Origin: Ochrobactrum sp. Marseille-Q0166
GTDB lineage: Bacteria > Pseudomonadota > Alphaproteobacteria > Rhizobiales > Rhizobiaceae
NCBI RefSeq assembly: GCF_014397025.1
Contig: NZ_JACJUO010000002.1
Location: 1,477,501-1,541,500 of the forward strand
DNA: 64,000 nucleotides
Direction of reading: 5' to 3'
Position numbers and translations under genes: made by a program
Part shown: in pieces, positions 45,477-55,606 of the stretch
How positions within the stretch are numbered: position 1 is the stretch's first letter
Layout: each line of letters begins with the position of its first letter
Notes under the pieces: generated by a model
Databases searched by the model: none
What the model was told of the DNA's origin: nothing
Seen by the model: the letters and a program-made list of their open reading frames with translations, nothing else

Positions 45477-46129
45477 TACTGACTCGCCCATAGAATACGA
45501 GCGATCCACTCGACATCCTTGGTCTCAAAGGAACGATTTGGAAACTCGGGATTAAACGAGTGAAGTTCAATCGTACGCGGTGTCTGGCGATGCAGGATTT
45601 TAGCCATAACCTCTCCGTCTTTAGTACGAACAACCACGCGGTCACCGCGGCGAACCGGTGCATTGGGTGCTACGACCAGCGTATCGCCATCACGATAAAG
45701 CGGCAACATGGAGTCGCCAGAAACTTCCAGCGCATAAACATTATCGGTGGGTGCGGCTGGAAACTGCACCACATCCCAGCCCTGACCCGCAGGAAATCCG
45801 GCATCATCAAAATAGCCACCTGCTCCCGCTTCTGCCATACCAAGCAACGGAATAGCGCTAGGCTCTTGCAAATAGTCACCGTAATTGGGCATCGATGCTT
45901 CGCCACGAATGAGCCGGATCAATTCATCGAATGTTGCGCCGGTCGCTTCCATGACTTTGGCCAGCGACTCTGTCGATGGCCAGCGCGCGCGTCCATCAGA
46001 GGCATAGCGCTTGGATTTATTGAAAGTGGTCGGATCAAGCCCTGCACGGCGTGCAAGACCGGACGCACTTAAAGAATTGCGCTCTGCCAAGGCGTCTATC
46101 GCAGCCCATACGCTATCGTGAGAAAACAT
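45476..46129 (-). CDS. XRE/S24 LexA-like self-cleaving transcriptional regulator
   Basis: Regulator of 217 aa: N-terminal HTH (SLSASGLARRAGLDPTTFNKSKRY, about 19-42) and a C-terminal S24 peptidase-like domain. The catalytic serine is in VSGDSMLPLYRDGD, the lysine in VVRTKDGEVMAKIL, and an AG dipeptide that could be the cleavage site occurs in AEAGAGGYFDD. It resembles the chromosomal C1-like regulators of Rhizobiales rather than LexA itself. No phage genes surround it. The downstream coupled gene encodes the nuclease-like membrane protein. Confidence 0.88.
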   Translation of the reverse strand: MFSHDSVWAAIDALAERNSLSASGLARRAGLDPTTFNKSKRYASDGRARWPSTESLAKVMEATGATFDELIRLIRGEASMPNYGDYLQEPSAIPLLGMAEAGAGGYFDDAGFPAGQGWDVVQFPAAPTDNVYALEVSGDSMLPLYRDGDTLVVAPNAPVRRGDRVVVRTKDGEVMAKILHRQTPRTIELHSFNPEFPNRSFETKDVEWIARILWASQ

Positions 46130-46250
46130 TGATATAGCCCGCCAAAGAGGATTTTAAACCTAATCATCTATCCTATATTGTGCAAAACCTAGCCGAAAAG
46201 CTTATTTTACGCAAGATGCGCTATTTTACAGGGAAAATTTTCTTATTAAT

Positions 46251-46284
46251 AAATAAAAACGCGCGACATCGGAATGCCGCGCGT
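46251..46284 (-). terminator. Terminator after the fadB-like gene
   Basis: On the minus strand: ACGCGCG, 12-nt loop, CGCGCGT, then TTTTATT. It closes the beta-oxidation operon. Confidence 0.85.
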
Positions 46285-46311
46285 AATTTAAATAGCTAAT
46301 GCGACAGCAGA

Positions 46312-48528
46312 TCAGGCTGCTTTCTTCGCCTCGCCCTTATAGGGGTTGAAGCGCTGGTAGAAGCTTTCGCCATTCTCTGCCATATCGACAAGCAACTTCG
46401 GTGCCTTGAACTGCTGCCCGTATTTGCGCTGCAACTCCTTGGCAAGCTTGACAAATTTCTTCGCCCCCATGCCATCGATATAAGACAACGTGCCGCCGGT
46501 ATAAGGCGCGAAACCAAAGGCCAGAATGGAGCCGACATCGGCTTCACGCGGATCGGTGACAATACCCTCTTCCATCACGCGAGCAGCTTCCAAAGCAATC
46601 GTCACGAGGAAGCGCTCTTTCAGCTCTTTCACGTCAATTTTATCCGGGTTCTGCTGAGGATAGAGGTCTTTCAGACCGACCCAGAGATGCTTCTTGGCAG
46701 GCTTGGCTGGGTATTCGTAGAAGCCCTTGCCGTTCTTGCGGCCCTTACGATCAAACTCATTGACGAGCTTGTCCACCAACTCCACATGACGTGGATCAAC
46801 GGCCTTTTCGCCAAGATCGGCAAGCGTTGCCTTGAGGATTTTCTGCGAGAGATCGATTGCCGTTTCGTCGTTGAGCGCAAGCGGGCCAACCGGCATACCG
46901 GCCATACGGGCGGCATTTTCGATCATCGCAGCAGGAACACCTTCAACGAGCATGTTGTAGGCTTCTGACATATAGCGCAGCACACAACGATTGACGTAGA
47001 AACCACGTGTGTCGTTAACGACAATCGGCGTCTTTTTGATCGCACGAACATAATCAAGGGCTACTGCCAATGCCTTGTCACCCGTCTTTTTGCCGAGGAT
47101 GACTTCCACCAGCATCATCTTGTCGACGGGCGAGAAAAAGTGGATACCGATGAAGTTCTTCGGACGCTTGGAGACTTTCGCAAGGCCCGTGATTGGCAAG
47201 GTCGAGGTGTTGGATGCGAAGACTGCAGAAGTTTTCAACACTTCCTCAGCCTTTTCAGTCGCCACGCGCTTGACGTCGCGATCCTCAAACACAGCTTCGA
47301 TCACCAGATCAGCACCTTCCAGCAGCGCATAATCAGGCGTTGCGGTGATGAGCGACAGGAGCTTTTCCTTGTCGGCTTCCGTCGCGCGGCCCTTCTGCAT
47401 TTCCTTGGTGAAAAGGTCAGCCGTGTGCGCCTTGCCCTTGTCGGCAGACTCCTGATCGCGATCGATCAACACCACGGGAATGCCTGCTTTAGCTGTCACG
47501 TAGGCAATACCTGCACCCATAAAGCCCGCACCAATAATGCCGATCTTCTTGAACTTGGTTGGCTTTTCTTCAACCGGGCGACGTGCGCCCTTGTTCAATT
47601 CCTGCAACGACACGAAGAGCGAACGGATCATCATTCCCGCTTCAGTCGTCTGAAGGATTTCAGTGAAGTAGCGCTGCTCGATCTTGAGGCCGGTATCGAA
47701 CGGCACAAGAAGGCCTTCATAAACCGATTTCAGAATAGCGAGTGCAGCCGGATAATTGCCGGAGGTTTCACGACGCAAAATAGCGGTTGCAGCAGGCCAG
47801 AGATTTGCACCGGCAGCCGAATATATCGCGCCGCCCGGAAGCTTGAAGCCCTTTTCATCCCATGGTTGAACCGGCTTGAGGCCACCCTTGATGAGCTTCT
47901 TTGCGGTTTCCACGAGCTTCTTGGCAGGTGCCACTTCGGTGACAAGCCCCATCGCCTTGGCGCGCTGTGCGCTCAGACTTGAGCCAGTCGTCATCATCTG
48001 CAAAGCGTCCTGCTGGTTGGCAAGGCGCGGAACGCGCTGTGTACCACCGGCACCCGGAAACAAGCCTACTTTCACTTCCGGCAGGCCCATCTTTACACCC
48101 GGAGCGTCTGACGCAACACGAGCATGGCAAGCAAGCGACATTTCAAATGCCCCACCCATGCAGGTGCCATTGATCGCCGAAACCCATGGCTTGCCGGAGG
48201 TTTCAAGTTTGCGGAACAGTCCGCCCATACGGCCTACATTGTCGAACAGCGACTGGACCGCAGCTTGGCTGTCTTTGGCCTTTTGTTTCTGGAACTCCTT
48301 GAACATGCCTTCAAGCATGGTCAGGTCTGCACCGCCGGAGAACGTGTCTTTGCCCGACGTGATGACGACGCCCTTGACCTTTTCGTCAGCCGTCGTTGCG
48401 TCGATAATGGCGTTCAATTCCTGCATCACCTCGACGGTGAAAACATTCATCGACTTTTCTGGCATGTCCCAAGTTACGAGAGCGATGCCATCGGCGTCGG
48501 TTTCAACTTTGAAATTTACATAAGCCAT
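46312..48528 (-). CDS. fadB: Fatty acid oxidation complex alpha subunit (enoyl-CoA hydratase/3-hydroxyacyl-CoA dehydrogenase)
   Basis: A 738-aa fused enzyme for two steps of beta-oxidation. The N-terminal enoyl-CoA hydratase/isomerase domain (about 1-190) includes [12 protein letters not shown] and [18 protein letters not shown] with its oxyanion glycines. The dehydrogenase NAD domain begins at about 330 with [21 protein letters not shown], and its catalytic histidine lies in [13 protein letters not shown]. Two C-terminal 3HCDH domains follow. It lies 15 bp after the thiolase gene. Could be called fadB or fadJ. Confidence 0.94.
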   Translation of the reverse strand: MAYVNFKVETDADGIALVTWDMPEKSMNVFTVEVMQELNAIIDATTADEKVKGVVITSGKDTFSGGADLTMLEGMFKEFQKQKAKDSQAAVQSLFDNVGRMGGLFRKLETSGKPWVSAINGTCMGGAFEMSLACHARVASDAPGVKMGLPEVKVGLFPGAGGTQRVPRLANQQDALQMMTTGSSLSAQRAKAMGLVTEVAPAKKLVETAKKLIKGGLKPVQPWDEKGFKLPGGAIYSAAGANLWPAATAILRRETSGNYPAALAILKSVYEGLLVPFDTGLKIEQRYFTEILQTTEAGMMIRSLFVSLQELNKGARRPVEEKPTKFKKIGIIGAGFMGAGIAYVTAKAGIPVVLIDRDQESADKGKAHTADLFTKEMQKGRATEADKEKLLSLITATPDYALLEGADLVIEAVFEDRDVKRVATEKAEEVLKTSAVFASNTSTLPITGLAKVSKRPKNFIGIHFFSPVDKMMLVEVILGKKTGDKALAVALDYVRAIKKTPIVVNDTRGFYVNRCVLRYMSEAYNMLVEGVPAAMIENAARMAGMPVGPLALNDETAIDLSQKILKATLADLGEKAVDPRHVELVDKLVNEFDRKGRKNGKGFYEYPAKPAKKHLWVGLKDLYPQQNPDKIDVKELKERFLVTIALEAARVMEEGIVTDPREADVGSILAFGFAPYTGGTLSYIDGMGAKKFVKLAKELQRKYGQQFKAPKLLVDMAENGESFYQRFNPYKGEAKKAA

Positions 48529-48543
48529 ATTCGCATCCTCCCC

Positions 48544-49752
48544 TTACACGCGCTCGATGATCGTGGCCGTACCCATGCCCGCACCGATACACAAAGTGAC
48601 CAGTGCAGTGTTGAGGTCGCGGCGTTCCAATTCATCCAGCACCGTGCCGAGGATCATCGCACCTGTTGCACCCAGCGGATGGCCAAGCGCAATCGCGCCG
48701 CCATTGACGTTGATCTTGTCGTGCGGGATGTCAAAGGCTTGGCAGTAACGCAGAACCACGGCAGCAAAAGCTTCGTTTAACTCAAACAGATCGATATCCG
48801 AGAGCTTCATCTTAGCCCGCTTGAGAAGCTTTTCCGTCACATCTACCGGGCCGGTCAGCATAAGCGCGGGTTCAGAGCCGATATTGGCAAAAGCACGGAT
48901 ACGTGCACGCGGCTTCATATCGAAGGCTTTGCCAGCCTTCTTCGAGCCAATCAGAACACCAGCCGCACCATCGACGATACCCGACGAGTTACCAGCATGA
49001 TGGACGTGATTGATGACTTCGACTTCCGGATGCGCCTGAATGCCAACAGCATTAAAGCCGCCCATTTCACCGGGCATCACAAAGGATGGGTTAAGCTGAC
49101 CAAGCGCCTGCATATCAGTGCCCGGACGCATATGCTCATCATGGTCAAGGATGGTAAGGCCATTCTGATCCTTGACCGGAATGACTGAATTCTTGAAATA
49201 GCCATTTTGCCACGACTTGGCCGCGCGCTTCTGGCTTTCAACAGCATAGGCATCCACGTCATCGCGCGAGAAGCCGTATTTCGTAGCAATCAGATCTGCA
49301 GAGACGCCCTGCGGCATGAAAAAGCCAGGGAATCCGACTGACGGGTCCATATACCAGGCACCGCCCGACATACCCATGCCGACGCGGGACATGCTTTCAA
49401 CGCCACCCGCAATCACCAGATCGTCGGCACCGAAGGCAACCTTGGCCGCGGCCAGATTGACGGCATCGAGACCAGATGCGCAGAAACGCGAAATCTGAAC
49501 GCCCGGTGCCTTGAAATCATAACCCGCTTCAAAGGCGGCAGATTTTGGTATGACGGCGCCCGCTTCACCAACAGGATCGACACAGCCGAAAATAATATCG
49601 TCGACCTTTGCCGTGTCGATACCGTTGCGGTCGCGCAAGGATTCCAGAACCTTCGCGCCCAGACGAACGGCGGGAACTTCATGCAGGCTACCGTCCTTCT
49701 TTCCACGTCCGCGCGGTGTTCGGACGTGATCGTATATATAAGCCTCGGCCAT
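48544..49752 (-). CDS. fadA: Acetyl-CoA C-acyltransferase (3-ketoacyl-CoA thiolase)
   Basis: Thiolase of 402 aa, beta subunit of the fatty acid oxidation complex. The nucleophilic cysteine is in [15 protein letters not shown], the second active-site segment is [19 protein letters not shown] and the final cysteine is in [11 protein letters not shown]. Strong GGAAGGAG before the start. A hairpin separates it from the upstream acyl-CoA dehydrogenase gene. Confidence 0.95.
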   Translation of the reverse strand: MAEAYIYDHVRTPRGRGKKDGSLHEVPAVRLGAKVLESLRDRNGIDTAKVDDIIFGCVDPVGEAGAVIPKSAAFEAGYDFKAPGVQISRFCASGLDAVNLAAAKVAFGADDLVIAGGVESMSRVGMGMSGGAWYMDPSVGFPGFFMPQGVSADLIATKYGFSRDDVDAYAVESQKRAAKSWQNGYFKNSVIPVKDQNGLTILDHDEHMRPGTDMQALGQLNPSFVMPGEMGGFNAVGIQAHPEVEVINHVHHAGNSSGIVDGAAGVLIGSKKAGKAFDMKPRARIRAFANIGSEPALMLTGPVDVTEKLLKRAKMKLSDIDLFELNEAFAAVVLRYCQAFDIPHDKINVNGGAIALGHPLGATGAMILGTVLDELERRDLNTALVTLCIGAGMGTATIIERV

Positions 49753-49766
49753 TTTTTCTCCTTCCC

Positions 49767-49786
49767 GCTAAGTTCGAAAACTTAGC
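49767..49786 (-). other. Hairpin just upstream of fadA
   Basis: Perfect 8-bp stem; on the minus strand GCTAAGTT, loop TTCG, AACTTAGC, directly before the fadA ribosome-binding site. No T-tract. It may shield the fadA leader or stabilise the 3' end of the upstream message. Confidence 0.5.
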
Positions 49787-49798
49787 CTGATCTCTAAC

Positions 49799-51592
49799 TC
49801 AAAATGCGTCTGCGTTAAGCGCCATCATGCTGTCCGCACCCGACTGGATGCGCGCGAGATGGGCAACACTTTCCGGCATGATCCGCTCGAAATAGTAGCG
49901 AGCCGTGACAAGCTTTGCTTCAAGATAGGCCTTGTTGCCCTCACCAGCAGCCAGCTTTTCCTCCGCGACCTTCGCCATGCGCGCCCACATGTAACCAAGC
50001 GCCACCAGACCAAACAGATGCATATAATCGTTTGATGCTGCTCCGGCATTGTCGGGTTTTGCCATCGCGTTCTGCATCAGCCACATCGTTGCGGCCTGAA
50101 GATCGTTGACGCCCTTTTTCAGATGCTTGGTGAAGAATGAGAGCTTTTCATTTTCGCGATTGACCTCGCAGAACTCGCCCACTTCCTTGAAGAAAGCAGT
50201 GATCGCACGACCACCATTCAGCGCCAGCTTGCGGCCCACCAGATCAAGCGCCTGAATGCCGTTGGCACCTTCATAGATCATAGCAATACGCGCATCGCGC
50301 ACATACTGGCTCATGCCATGTTCTTCAATATAGCCGTGGCCGCCGAACACCTGCTGCGCCATGACAGCATGTTCAAAACCTTTATCAGTCAGAACACCTT
50401 TCAGCACCGGCGTAAGCAGGCCAACGAGATCGTCAGCCGCCTGACTTTCTGCTTCATCGCCGGAACGATGGGCAATATCGGAATTGAGCGCCGTCCAGAG
50501 GATAAGCGCGCGACCAGCTTCGTTGAAAGCGCGGATATTCATAAGGTTACGGCGGATATCCGGATGCACGATGATCGGATCAGCCTTCTTGTCAGGTGCC
50601 GCGGCACCTGAGAGCGCACGGCCCTGAATACGCTCACGCGCATAGATCGCAGCATTCTGATAGGCAGTTTCGGCAATCGAAAGACCCTGCAAAGCCACAC
50701 CGAGACGTGCTTCGTTCATCATGGTGAACATGGCGCGTAGACCCTTGTGTGCCTCGCCAATCAGGAAGCCCGTCGCATCGTCATAATTCATGACGCAGGT
50801 TGCATTGCCGTGGATACCCATCTTCTCTTCGATGGATCCGCAGGACACGCCATTCCGCTCTCCCGGATTGCCATCGGCATCCAGAATAAACTTCGGCACG
50901 ACGAACAGCGAAATGCCTTTCACACCTTCCGGTGCGCCGTCGATACGAGCCAGCACCAGATGGATGATGTTTTCCGACATGTCATGTTCACCAGCCGAGA
51001 TGAAAATCTTCTGGCCGGAAATCTTGTAGGAACCATCACCCTGTGGTGTCGCCGTTGAACGCAGCAGCCCCAGATCGGTACCGCAATGTGGCTCGGTCAG
51101 GTTCATGGTGCCGGTCCATGTGCCTTCCACCATCCTTGGCAGATAAGTGTCTTTCTGCTCATCCGTACCGTGGGCGAGGATCGCGGCGATCGCGCCCTGT
51201 GTCAGGCCCGGATACATGGTCAGCGCCATATTGGCTGACGACATATATTCACCAACGGCTGTATGCAGCAGATATGGAAGTCCCTGCCCGCCATATTGTT
51301 CCGGCACCGCAAGACCAAGCCAACCGCCTTCGCGATACTGGTCATAAGCTGCCTTGAAACCCTTTGGTGTCTTCACTGAACCATCAGATGCGCGGACACA
51401 ACCTTCCTGATCCCCGGTATGATTGACCGGAAACAGCGTGCCTTCGGCAAGCTTCGCGCCTTCGGACAGGATCGCCTCGACGACATCGGGTGATGCATCG
51501 GCAAAACCCGGCAGATTGTTATAACGCTGATAATTCAGAACGTCATTGAGAACGAAATTCGTATCCTCAACTGGCGCGCGATAGCTCGGCAT
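49799..51592 (-). CDS. Acyl-CoA dehydrogenase
   Basis: FAD enzyme of 597 aa for the first step of beta-oxidation. It belongs to the larger group with a C-terminal extension (about residues 470-597) that also includes FadE12/AidB-like members. Family features: [39 protein letters not shown], and the base-containing [37 protein letters not shown] precedes the ATG used; an upstream ATG would add six residues. First gene of the acd-fadA-fadB operon. Confidence 0.93.
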   Translation of the reverse strand: MPSYRAPVEDTNFVLNDVLNYQRYNNLPGFADASPDVVEAILSEGAKLAEGTLFPVNHTGDQEGCVRASDGSVKTPKGFKAAYDQYREGGWLGLAVPEQYGGQGLPYLLHTAVGEYMSSANMALTMYPGLTQGAIAAILAHGTDEQKDTYLPRMVEGTWTGTMNLTEPHCGTDLGLLRSTATPQGDGSYKISGQKIFISAGEHDMSENIIHLVLARIDGAPEGVKGISLFVVPKFILDADGNPGERNGVSCGSIEEKMGIHGNATCVMNYDDATGFLIGEAHKGLRAMFTMMNEARLGVALQGLSIAETAYQNAAIYARERIQGRALSGAAAPDKKADPIIVHPDIRRNLMNIRAFNEAGRALILWTALNSDIAHRSGDEAESQAADDLVGLLTPVLKGVLTDKGFEHAVMAQQVFGGHGYIEEHGMSQYVRDARIAMIYEGANGIQALDLVGRKLALNGGRAITAFFKEVGEFCEVNRENEKLSFFTKHLKKGVNDLQAATMWLMQNAMAKPDNAGAASNDYMHLFGLVALGYMWARMAKVAEEKLAAGEGNKAYLEAKLVTARYYFERIMPESVAHLARIQSGADSMMALNADAF

Positions 51593-52183
51593 CGAAATCC
51601 TCCAAATCAATTACCCGCTCGGCTCCGCATGAAGCGGAACAGGCTCCCACCTGTGTATTTGGTACGTCTGCCATATGGTGCACTCAAATGTGTGACAGGG
51701 TACTCTCCATGTCAAAATGGGGCCAAAACTCAAAGAAACCACCAATTTTGCCACTTTTGACGCTCTCGCAACTCAAAAAAACGATGACGAGAGTTCGATT
51801 GTGGAGCAAAACTAGCGTACTTTGACTTTTCCGTAAACGTCAAAATTTATTTATTCGTGCGACTTAAATTAAATTGTTTCTTCTCTTCAAATTTCACACC
51901 ATTCGTGAACTAAGATCTGAACACCGAGAAATGCTTTTCCAAAACCCCTTACCCTGCTTTATCGTTGTATTGCGTGTCTTTTTGAATTTTCATCTGCGAC
52001 GAATGCGAACGCTCTGGGCTCGTCATTTTTGCATCTGAGAGCGGAGCCATGCAAAAACATAAAAATGCTCTTTAAATGGAAAAAGGAAGGCATCGTAGAA
52101 TTCAGATGCCCCAGATCAAACCCGGAAAGCGCAGATTTTTGGGATAGGTGAAGCTGCTCGTGTGAAAGCTGAAAACTCGGCAT
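51593..52183. other. Long non-coding region upstream of the beta-oxidation operon
   Basis: About 590 bp with no supported gene. The part near the operon holds GTCAAAA at 51711-51717, TTTTGAC at 51755-51761, TTTGAC at 51821-51826 and GTCAAAA at 51839-51845; the last two form an inverted repeat with a 12-nt spacer. These are candidate regulator sites. The remainder is AT-rich, and I see nothing in it. Confidence 0.4.
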
Positions 52184-53086
52184 TCATCGAGCTACACCGG
52201 AGTCTGGCGCCGTTTCCTCTTTCAGCCAGTGGATGAAATCGCGCACTGGCTGCCGCCTGGCAGCATCGGGCAGAGTTACCGCATAATATGCGAACTCTGC
52301 CGGCCATGGCCGATCCAGTGCAAGCGCCAAACGTCCGGAGGCGATTTCTTCGGCAGCATAGACATCCCGCACGAGGGCGAGCCCCTGACCGGCAATTGCC
52401 GCGCGAACAAGCATATAATCATCCTCAAAGGATGGGCCACGCTCTGCGCGAGGATCATCTGCTACGCCAACAGCTTTAAACCACAGATGCCAATCGGCCC
52501 GATCAGAATCCTGAAGCAGCGGCCAGCCGAGGCAGTCCACAGGTTCCTTTATCGGTGGCCGTGTGCCCAGCAACTTCGGACTTGCGACCGGCAAAAAGAC
52601 CGGGGCCATCAGATGTTCGGATACAAGGCCAGGGTAATGGCCTAGCCCGTGCCGGATGGCGATATCTACACGGTCGCGTCCAAGGTCGACGAGCTTTGAT
52701 GTAGCCTCTACGCGAACCTCAATATCCGGTTGCCGGGCGGTGAACCTGCCAAGCCGAGGCACCAACCAAGACGCAGCGAATGACGGCACCGTGCTGATGG
52801 TCAACGTCGGACGCGTATTGATTGCCTCCAGCGTCTCTAGGCTCTTTGCGATCTGGTCGAAGGCGACAAGCAGACCTGGATGAACCTTTGCCCCTGCCTC
52901 GGTCAGTCGCACCCCGTAGCGCGTGCGCGTGAACAGTGTGACGCCGAGGCGATCTTCCAACTGTCTAATCTGCTGGCTAACCGCCCCGGATGTGACACCC
53001 ATCGCTTCGGCGGCTTGCTTTATACTACAATGTCGTCCCGTTTCGACAAAGGCCCGCAGAGCAAGCAGGGGAAGCACAGGATTCAT
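52184..53086 (-). CDS. LysR-family transcriptional regulator (GcvA-like)
   Basis: Regulator of 300 aa: HTH in CSIKQAAEAMGVTSGAVSQQIRQLEDRLGVTLF and a GcvA-type effector domain (TVPSFAASWLVPRLGRFTARQP, RDRVDIAIRHGLGHYPGL). It is divergent from the GST-LLM gene pair with about 380 bp between them, so these are likely targets. It marks the left edge of the gene-mixed right end of the window. Confidence 0.9.
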   Translation of the reverse strand: MNPVLPLLALRAFVETGRHCSIKQAAEAMGVTSGAVSQQIRQLEDRLGVTLFTRTRYGVRLTEAGAKVHPGLLVAFDQIAKSLETLEAINTRPTLTISTVPSFAASWLVPRLGRFTARQPDIEVRVEATSKLVDLGRDRVDIAIRHGLGHYPGLVSEHLMAPVFLPVASPKLLGTRPPIKEPVDCLGWPLLQDSDRADWHLWFKAVGVADDPRAERGPSFEDDYMLVRAAIAGQGLALVRDVYAAEEIASGRLALALDRPWPAEFAYYAVTLPDAARRQPVRDFIHWLKEETAPDSGVAR

Positions 53087-53253
53087 AATATAGATTACCT
53101 AAATTCTAAAAGCAGATCATATGGTTTTTGATCGCAATTTATATCGGATAATACGTCTTTATCGACAGACATAAAGATTTAGCATGGCTATCTCCTGAAA
53201 GCGAGATGAATTGATGGCAACGGCAATACCTCGACAAGACAGTTCATCTACTT

Positions 53254-53442
53254 TCAGCGGCTTTCTTTTTTGGACGCGGTGGATTTTTTGCGCTGGCGGA
53301 TAAAGTCATAGGTTTCCGTGGGCCGCATCTTCTCGCGTCCGCGGGTATGACCACTATCGCTCTTGGTTCCAAGCTCAAGGTGCTGACCGGTTCCGCTCTG
53401 GTCTTCATCCGAAGCAATAAACCGTGAAACTCCCAAATTCAT
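53254..53442 (-). CDS. Possible small basic protein, weakly supported
   Basis: A 62-codon frame (MNLGVSRFIASDEDQSG...) ending in a very basic tail (RQRKKSTASKKESR). A TTG four codons upstream could also start it. No clear ribosome-binding site is present and no family is recognised. It fills part of the 380-bp gap between the LysR and GST genes and may be spurious. Confidence 0.3.
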   Translation of the reverse strand: MNLGVSRFIASDEDQSGTGQHLELGTKSDSGHTRGREKMRPTETYDFIRQRKKSTASKKESR

Positions 53443-53465
53443 CGCATAATTCAAGGAACGGCGGA

Positions 53466-54089
53466 ATGATCCACCTCTATACAGATTCCTCTCCGAACGG
53501 ATTCAAGGCGACAATTGCTCTTGAAGAACTGGCGCTTCCCTACCGCCTGCATCATGTGCGTATTGACGATGGTGAACATCGCCAGCCCGCCTTTCTCGCT
53601 CTCAATCCCCATGGCCGTATTCCAGTCATCACGGATGAGGATACCGGCATCACTTTGTTCGAGTCAGCAGCTATCCTGCTCTATCTGGCCGAAAAGACGG
53701 GCAAGCTTCTGCCACAAGACACCAAAGCGCGGTGGGAAGCGATCAAGTGGCTTCAGTTCCACACGTCAAGTATGGGGCCTATCCTCGGACAACGTGTCCA
53801 TTTCGAGATGTTTGCCAAGGACAAAATCCCGTCCGCCATTGAACGCTATCAAAATCTGACCGAAGACGCCTTCGCGGTGCTCGACGACCGATTGTCGGGA
53901 AATACGTGGCTGGCGGGTGAGGACTATTCCATCGCCGACATCGCAACCTTCGGCTGGACACATATCGCGGTGATCTGCGGATTCACTTTCACTCACCATC
54001 AAAATTTACTGCGCTGGCACGAACAGGTCGCAGAACGCCCGGCCGTGCAGCGCGGCATATCGCTTCCGGCTCCCGCAACAGGGCCGTGA
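53466..54089 (+). CDS. Glutathione S-transferase family protein (YfcG-like)
   Basis: A 207-aa GST: N-terminal thioredoxin-like domain (MIHLYTDSSPNGFKATIALEE, NPHGRIPVITDEDTGITLFESAAIL with the cis-Pro and the E-S glutathione-binding pair), then a helical domain with the N-capping DYSIADIATFGW. It resembles disulfide-reductase-type YfcG/YghU members. The start follows AAGGAACGGCGG. It lies 28 bp upstream of an LLM oxidoreductase gene, forming a likely two-gene stress or detoxification unit. Confidence 0.9.
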   Translation: MIHLYTDSSPNGFKATIALEELALPYRLHHVRIDDGEHRQPAFLALNPHGRIPVITDEDTGITLFESAAILLYLAEKTGKLLPQDTKARWEAIKWLQFHTSSMGPILGQRVHFEMFAKDKIPSAIERYQNLTEDAFAVLDDRLSGNTWLAGEDYSIADIATFGWTHIAVICGFTFTHHQNLLRWHEQVAERPAVQRGISLPAPATGP

Positions 54090-54117
54090 AGACAACTCGC
54101 ATAAGGAATTCATTTTC

Positions 54118-55167
54118 ATGACTATCATTACCGATACCGCACCGTCCGTTAGCATTTCGGAGGGAGCGTCATCCGACGCTTTTGCCCTGCATCCCGGCTA
54201 TAACCGAATGTTCAGAGCCGATCATCTCACGGTCGGTATCTTCTTGCCGCTGCGCTTCTATCACGGCAGCATGTCAGTATTGGAGGGGCAGGCTGAACTT
54301 GTCGGCAGCATCGACAGACACGGATTTGCAGCCGTTTGGCTGCGAGATGTTCCGCTGTTCGATCCCGGTTTCGGCGATGCCGGACAGGTCTTCGACCCCT
54401 TTACCTATCTTGCTTATCTAGCGGCCAAAACGGAGCGCGTTGCTCTTGCCACGGGAAGCGCGGTCTTTTCGCTGCGCCACCCCATCGACCTTGCCAAGAT
54501 GGCGACAACCATCGATCAACTTTCTGGTGGCCGCCTTGTTCTTGGAATCGCTTCAGGGGACCGCCCCGTCGAGTTCCCGGCATATGGCGTTGATTTTGAT
54601 ACAAGAGGCCAACGCTTTGCGGAAGCCGTCGCGTGGTTTCGCCGTCTTGTCGCTGAAGGCAGTCCTTCGATCAATGGGAGGCTTGGCGCAATGACCGGTG
54701 CCGATTTGCTTCCCAAAGCCGCGACTGGCCGCATCCCGCTCATTGTCACAGGCTCAAGCCGGCAGACGCCAGAATGGGTGGCGACGCATGCTGACGGCTG
54801 GCTGACCTATCCGCAACCAACTCATACGCCCGAAGGACCGAAACGCCTCGCAAAGAACATTCGCGCCTGGCGCGAGAAGATAGGGGGCGGTGGATTCCGT
54901 CCGCACATGACGAATGAATGGCTTGATCTGGTCGCCGATCCGCACTTCCCTCGCACACCCTTGCAGGGCGGCTTTGTGCTCCGAACGGGACGAAACGGAT
55001 TGATCGACCTGTTGGGCGAATGGCGAGATGCAGGCGTGAACCATGCGGCTCTTGGCATCCAGTTCTCTGAACGTCCTGCCGCCGAAATCATACAGGAATT
55101 GGCCGAGGAGGTTCTACCGCTGTTTCCCTCCCACGAAGGCCCCGCGCCGTTGAGTGCGAAATGGTGA
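54118..55167 (+). CDS. Luciferase-like (LLM class) flavin oxidoreductase
   Basis: A 349-aa TIM-barrel flavoprotein of the bacterial luciferase family, the BA3436-like group, recognised by VGIFLPLRFYHGSMSVLEGQ, FAAVWLRDVPLFDPGFGDAGQ and SLRHPIDLAKMATTIDQLSGGRL. Such enzymes use FMN (occasionally F420) with a separate reductase; none is intact next to it. It is likely co-transcribed with the GST gene. Substrate unknown. Confidence 0.9.
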   Translation: MTIITDTAPSVSISEGASSDAFALHPGYNRMFRADHLTVGIFLPLRFYHGSMSVLEGQAELVGSIDRHGFAAVWLRDVPLFDPGFGDAGQVFDPFTYLAYLAAKTERVALATGSAVFSLRHPIDLAKMATTIDQLSGGRLVLGIASGDRPVEFPAYGVDFDTRGQRFAEAVAWFRRLVAEGSPSINGRLGAMTGADLLPKAATGRIPLIVTGSSRQTPEWVATHADGWLTYPQPTHTPEGPKRLAKNIRAWREKIGGGGFRPHMTNEWLDLVADPHFPRTPLQGGFVLRTGRNGLIDLLGEWRDAGVNHAALGIQFSERPAAEIIQELAEEVLPLFPSHEGPAPLSAKW

Positions 55168-55194
55168 GCCTGACAACCAAGGAAAGGAAATGCA

Positions 55195-55254
55195 ATGACC
55201 GTTCTAGCCGACGAGCATGACCTGTCAGCTATCAGCTTGCGCGGCGCTCGATGA
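55195..55254 (+). pseudogene. Very short frame with a strong ribosome-binding site, probably a gene remnant
   Basis: A 19-aa frame (MTVLADEHDLSAISLRGAR) starts 27 bp after the LLM stop behind AAGGAAAGGAA. Its TGA overlaps an ATG in the -1 frame (MIDAAARHLYDGVAVATLG...), open for a further 31 codons. This looks like the start of a third operon gene broken by a frameshift and deletion. I cannot identify the original product. Confidence 0.35.
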
Positions 55255-55339
55255 TCGACGCGGCTGCCCGACACCTCTATGACGGTGTGGCGGTGGCGAC
55301 CCTTGGGTCACATACAATCTGCAACCATGAGGCCACGCT

Positions 55340-55582
55340 ATGTTAGAACTTCGACCTAATTGCGAGTGCTGCGACCGAGATTTACCGCCATCAAGTGTTG
55401 AAGCTCGCATATGCAGCTTTGAATGCACATATTGCGTAACCTGCGCCGGGGCGTTTCCCGGCGGGAATTGCCCCAATTGCGGCGGTAATCTCTTAGCGAG
55501 ACCAATCCGTCCAGACGTCTTTCTTCTACGACATCCGGCATCAACAGCACGCATTTTCAATGCAAAATGTCGCAAACATTAG
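55340..55582 (+). CDS. DUF1272 protein (cysteine-rich, zinc-ribbon-like)
   Basis: An 80-aa protein matching DUF1272: MLELRPNCECCDRDLPPSS, then ICSFECTYCVTCAG and CPNCGG, nine cysteines arranged largely as CxxC pairs that probably bind zinc. The family core ends at about residue 58 (LLARPIRP); the tail varies. Function is unknown. It lies 24 bp upstream of the ogt-like gene. Confidence 0.88.
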   Translation: MLELRPNCECCDRDLPPSSVEARICSFECTYCVTCAGAFPGGNCPNCGGNLLARPIRPDVFLLRHPASTARIFNAKCRKH

Positions 55583-55606
55583 GACAATGAGGCGGGAGGG
55601 GTGTGA

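Noticed and set aside
45476..46129. S24 repressor as a sign of a prophage
   Set aside because: No integrase, structural or lysis genes lie nearby; related chromosomal regulators occur widely in Rhizobiales.
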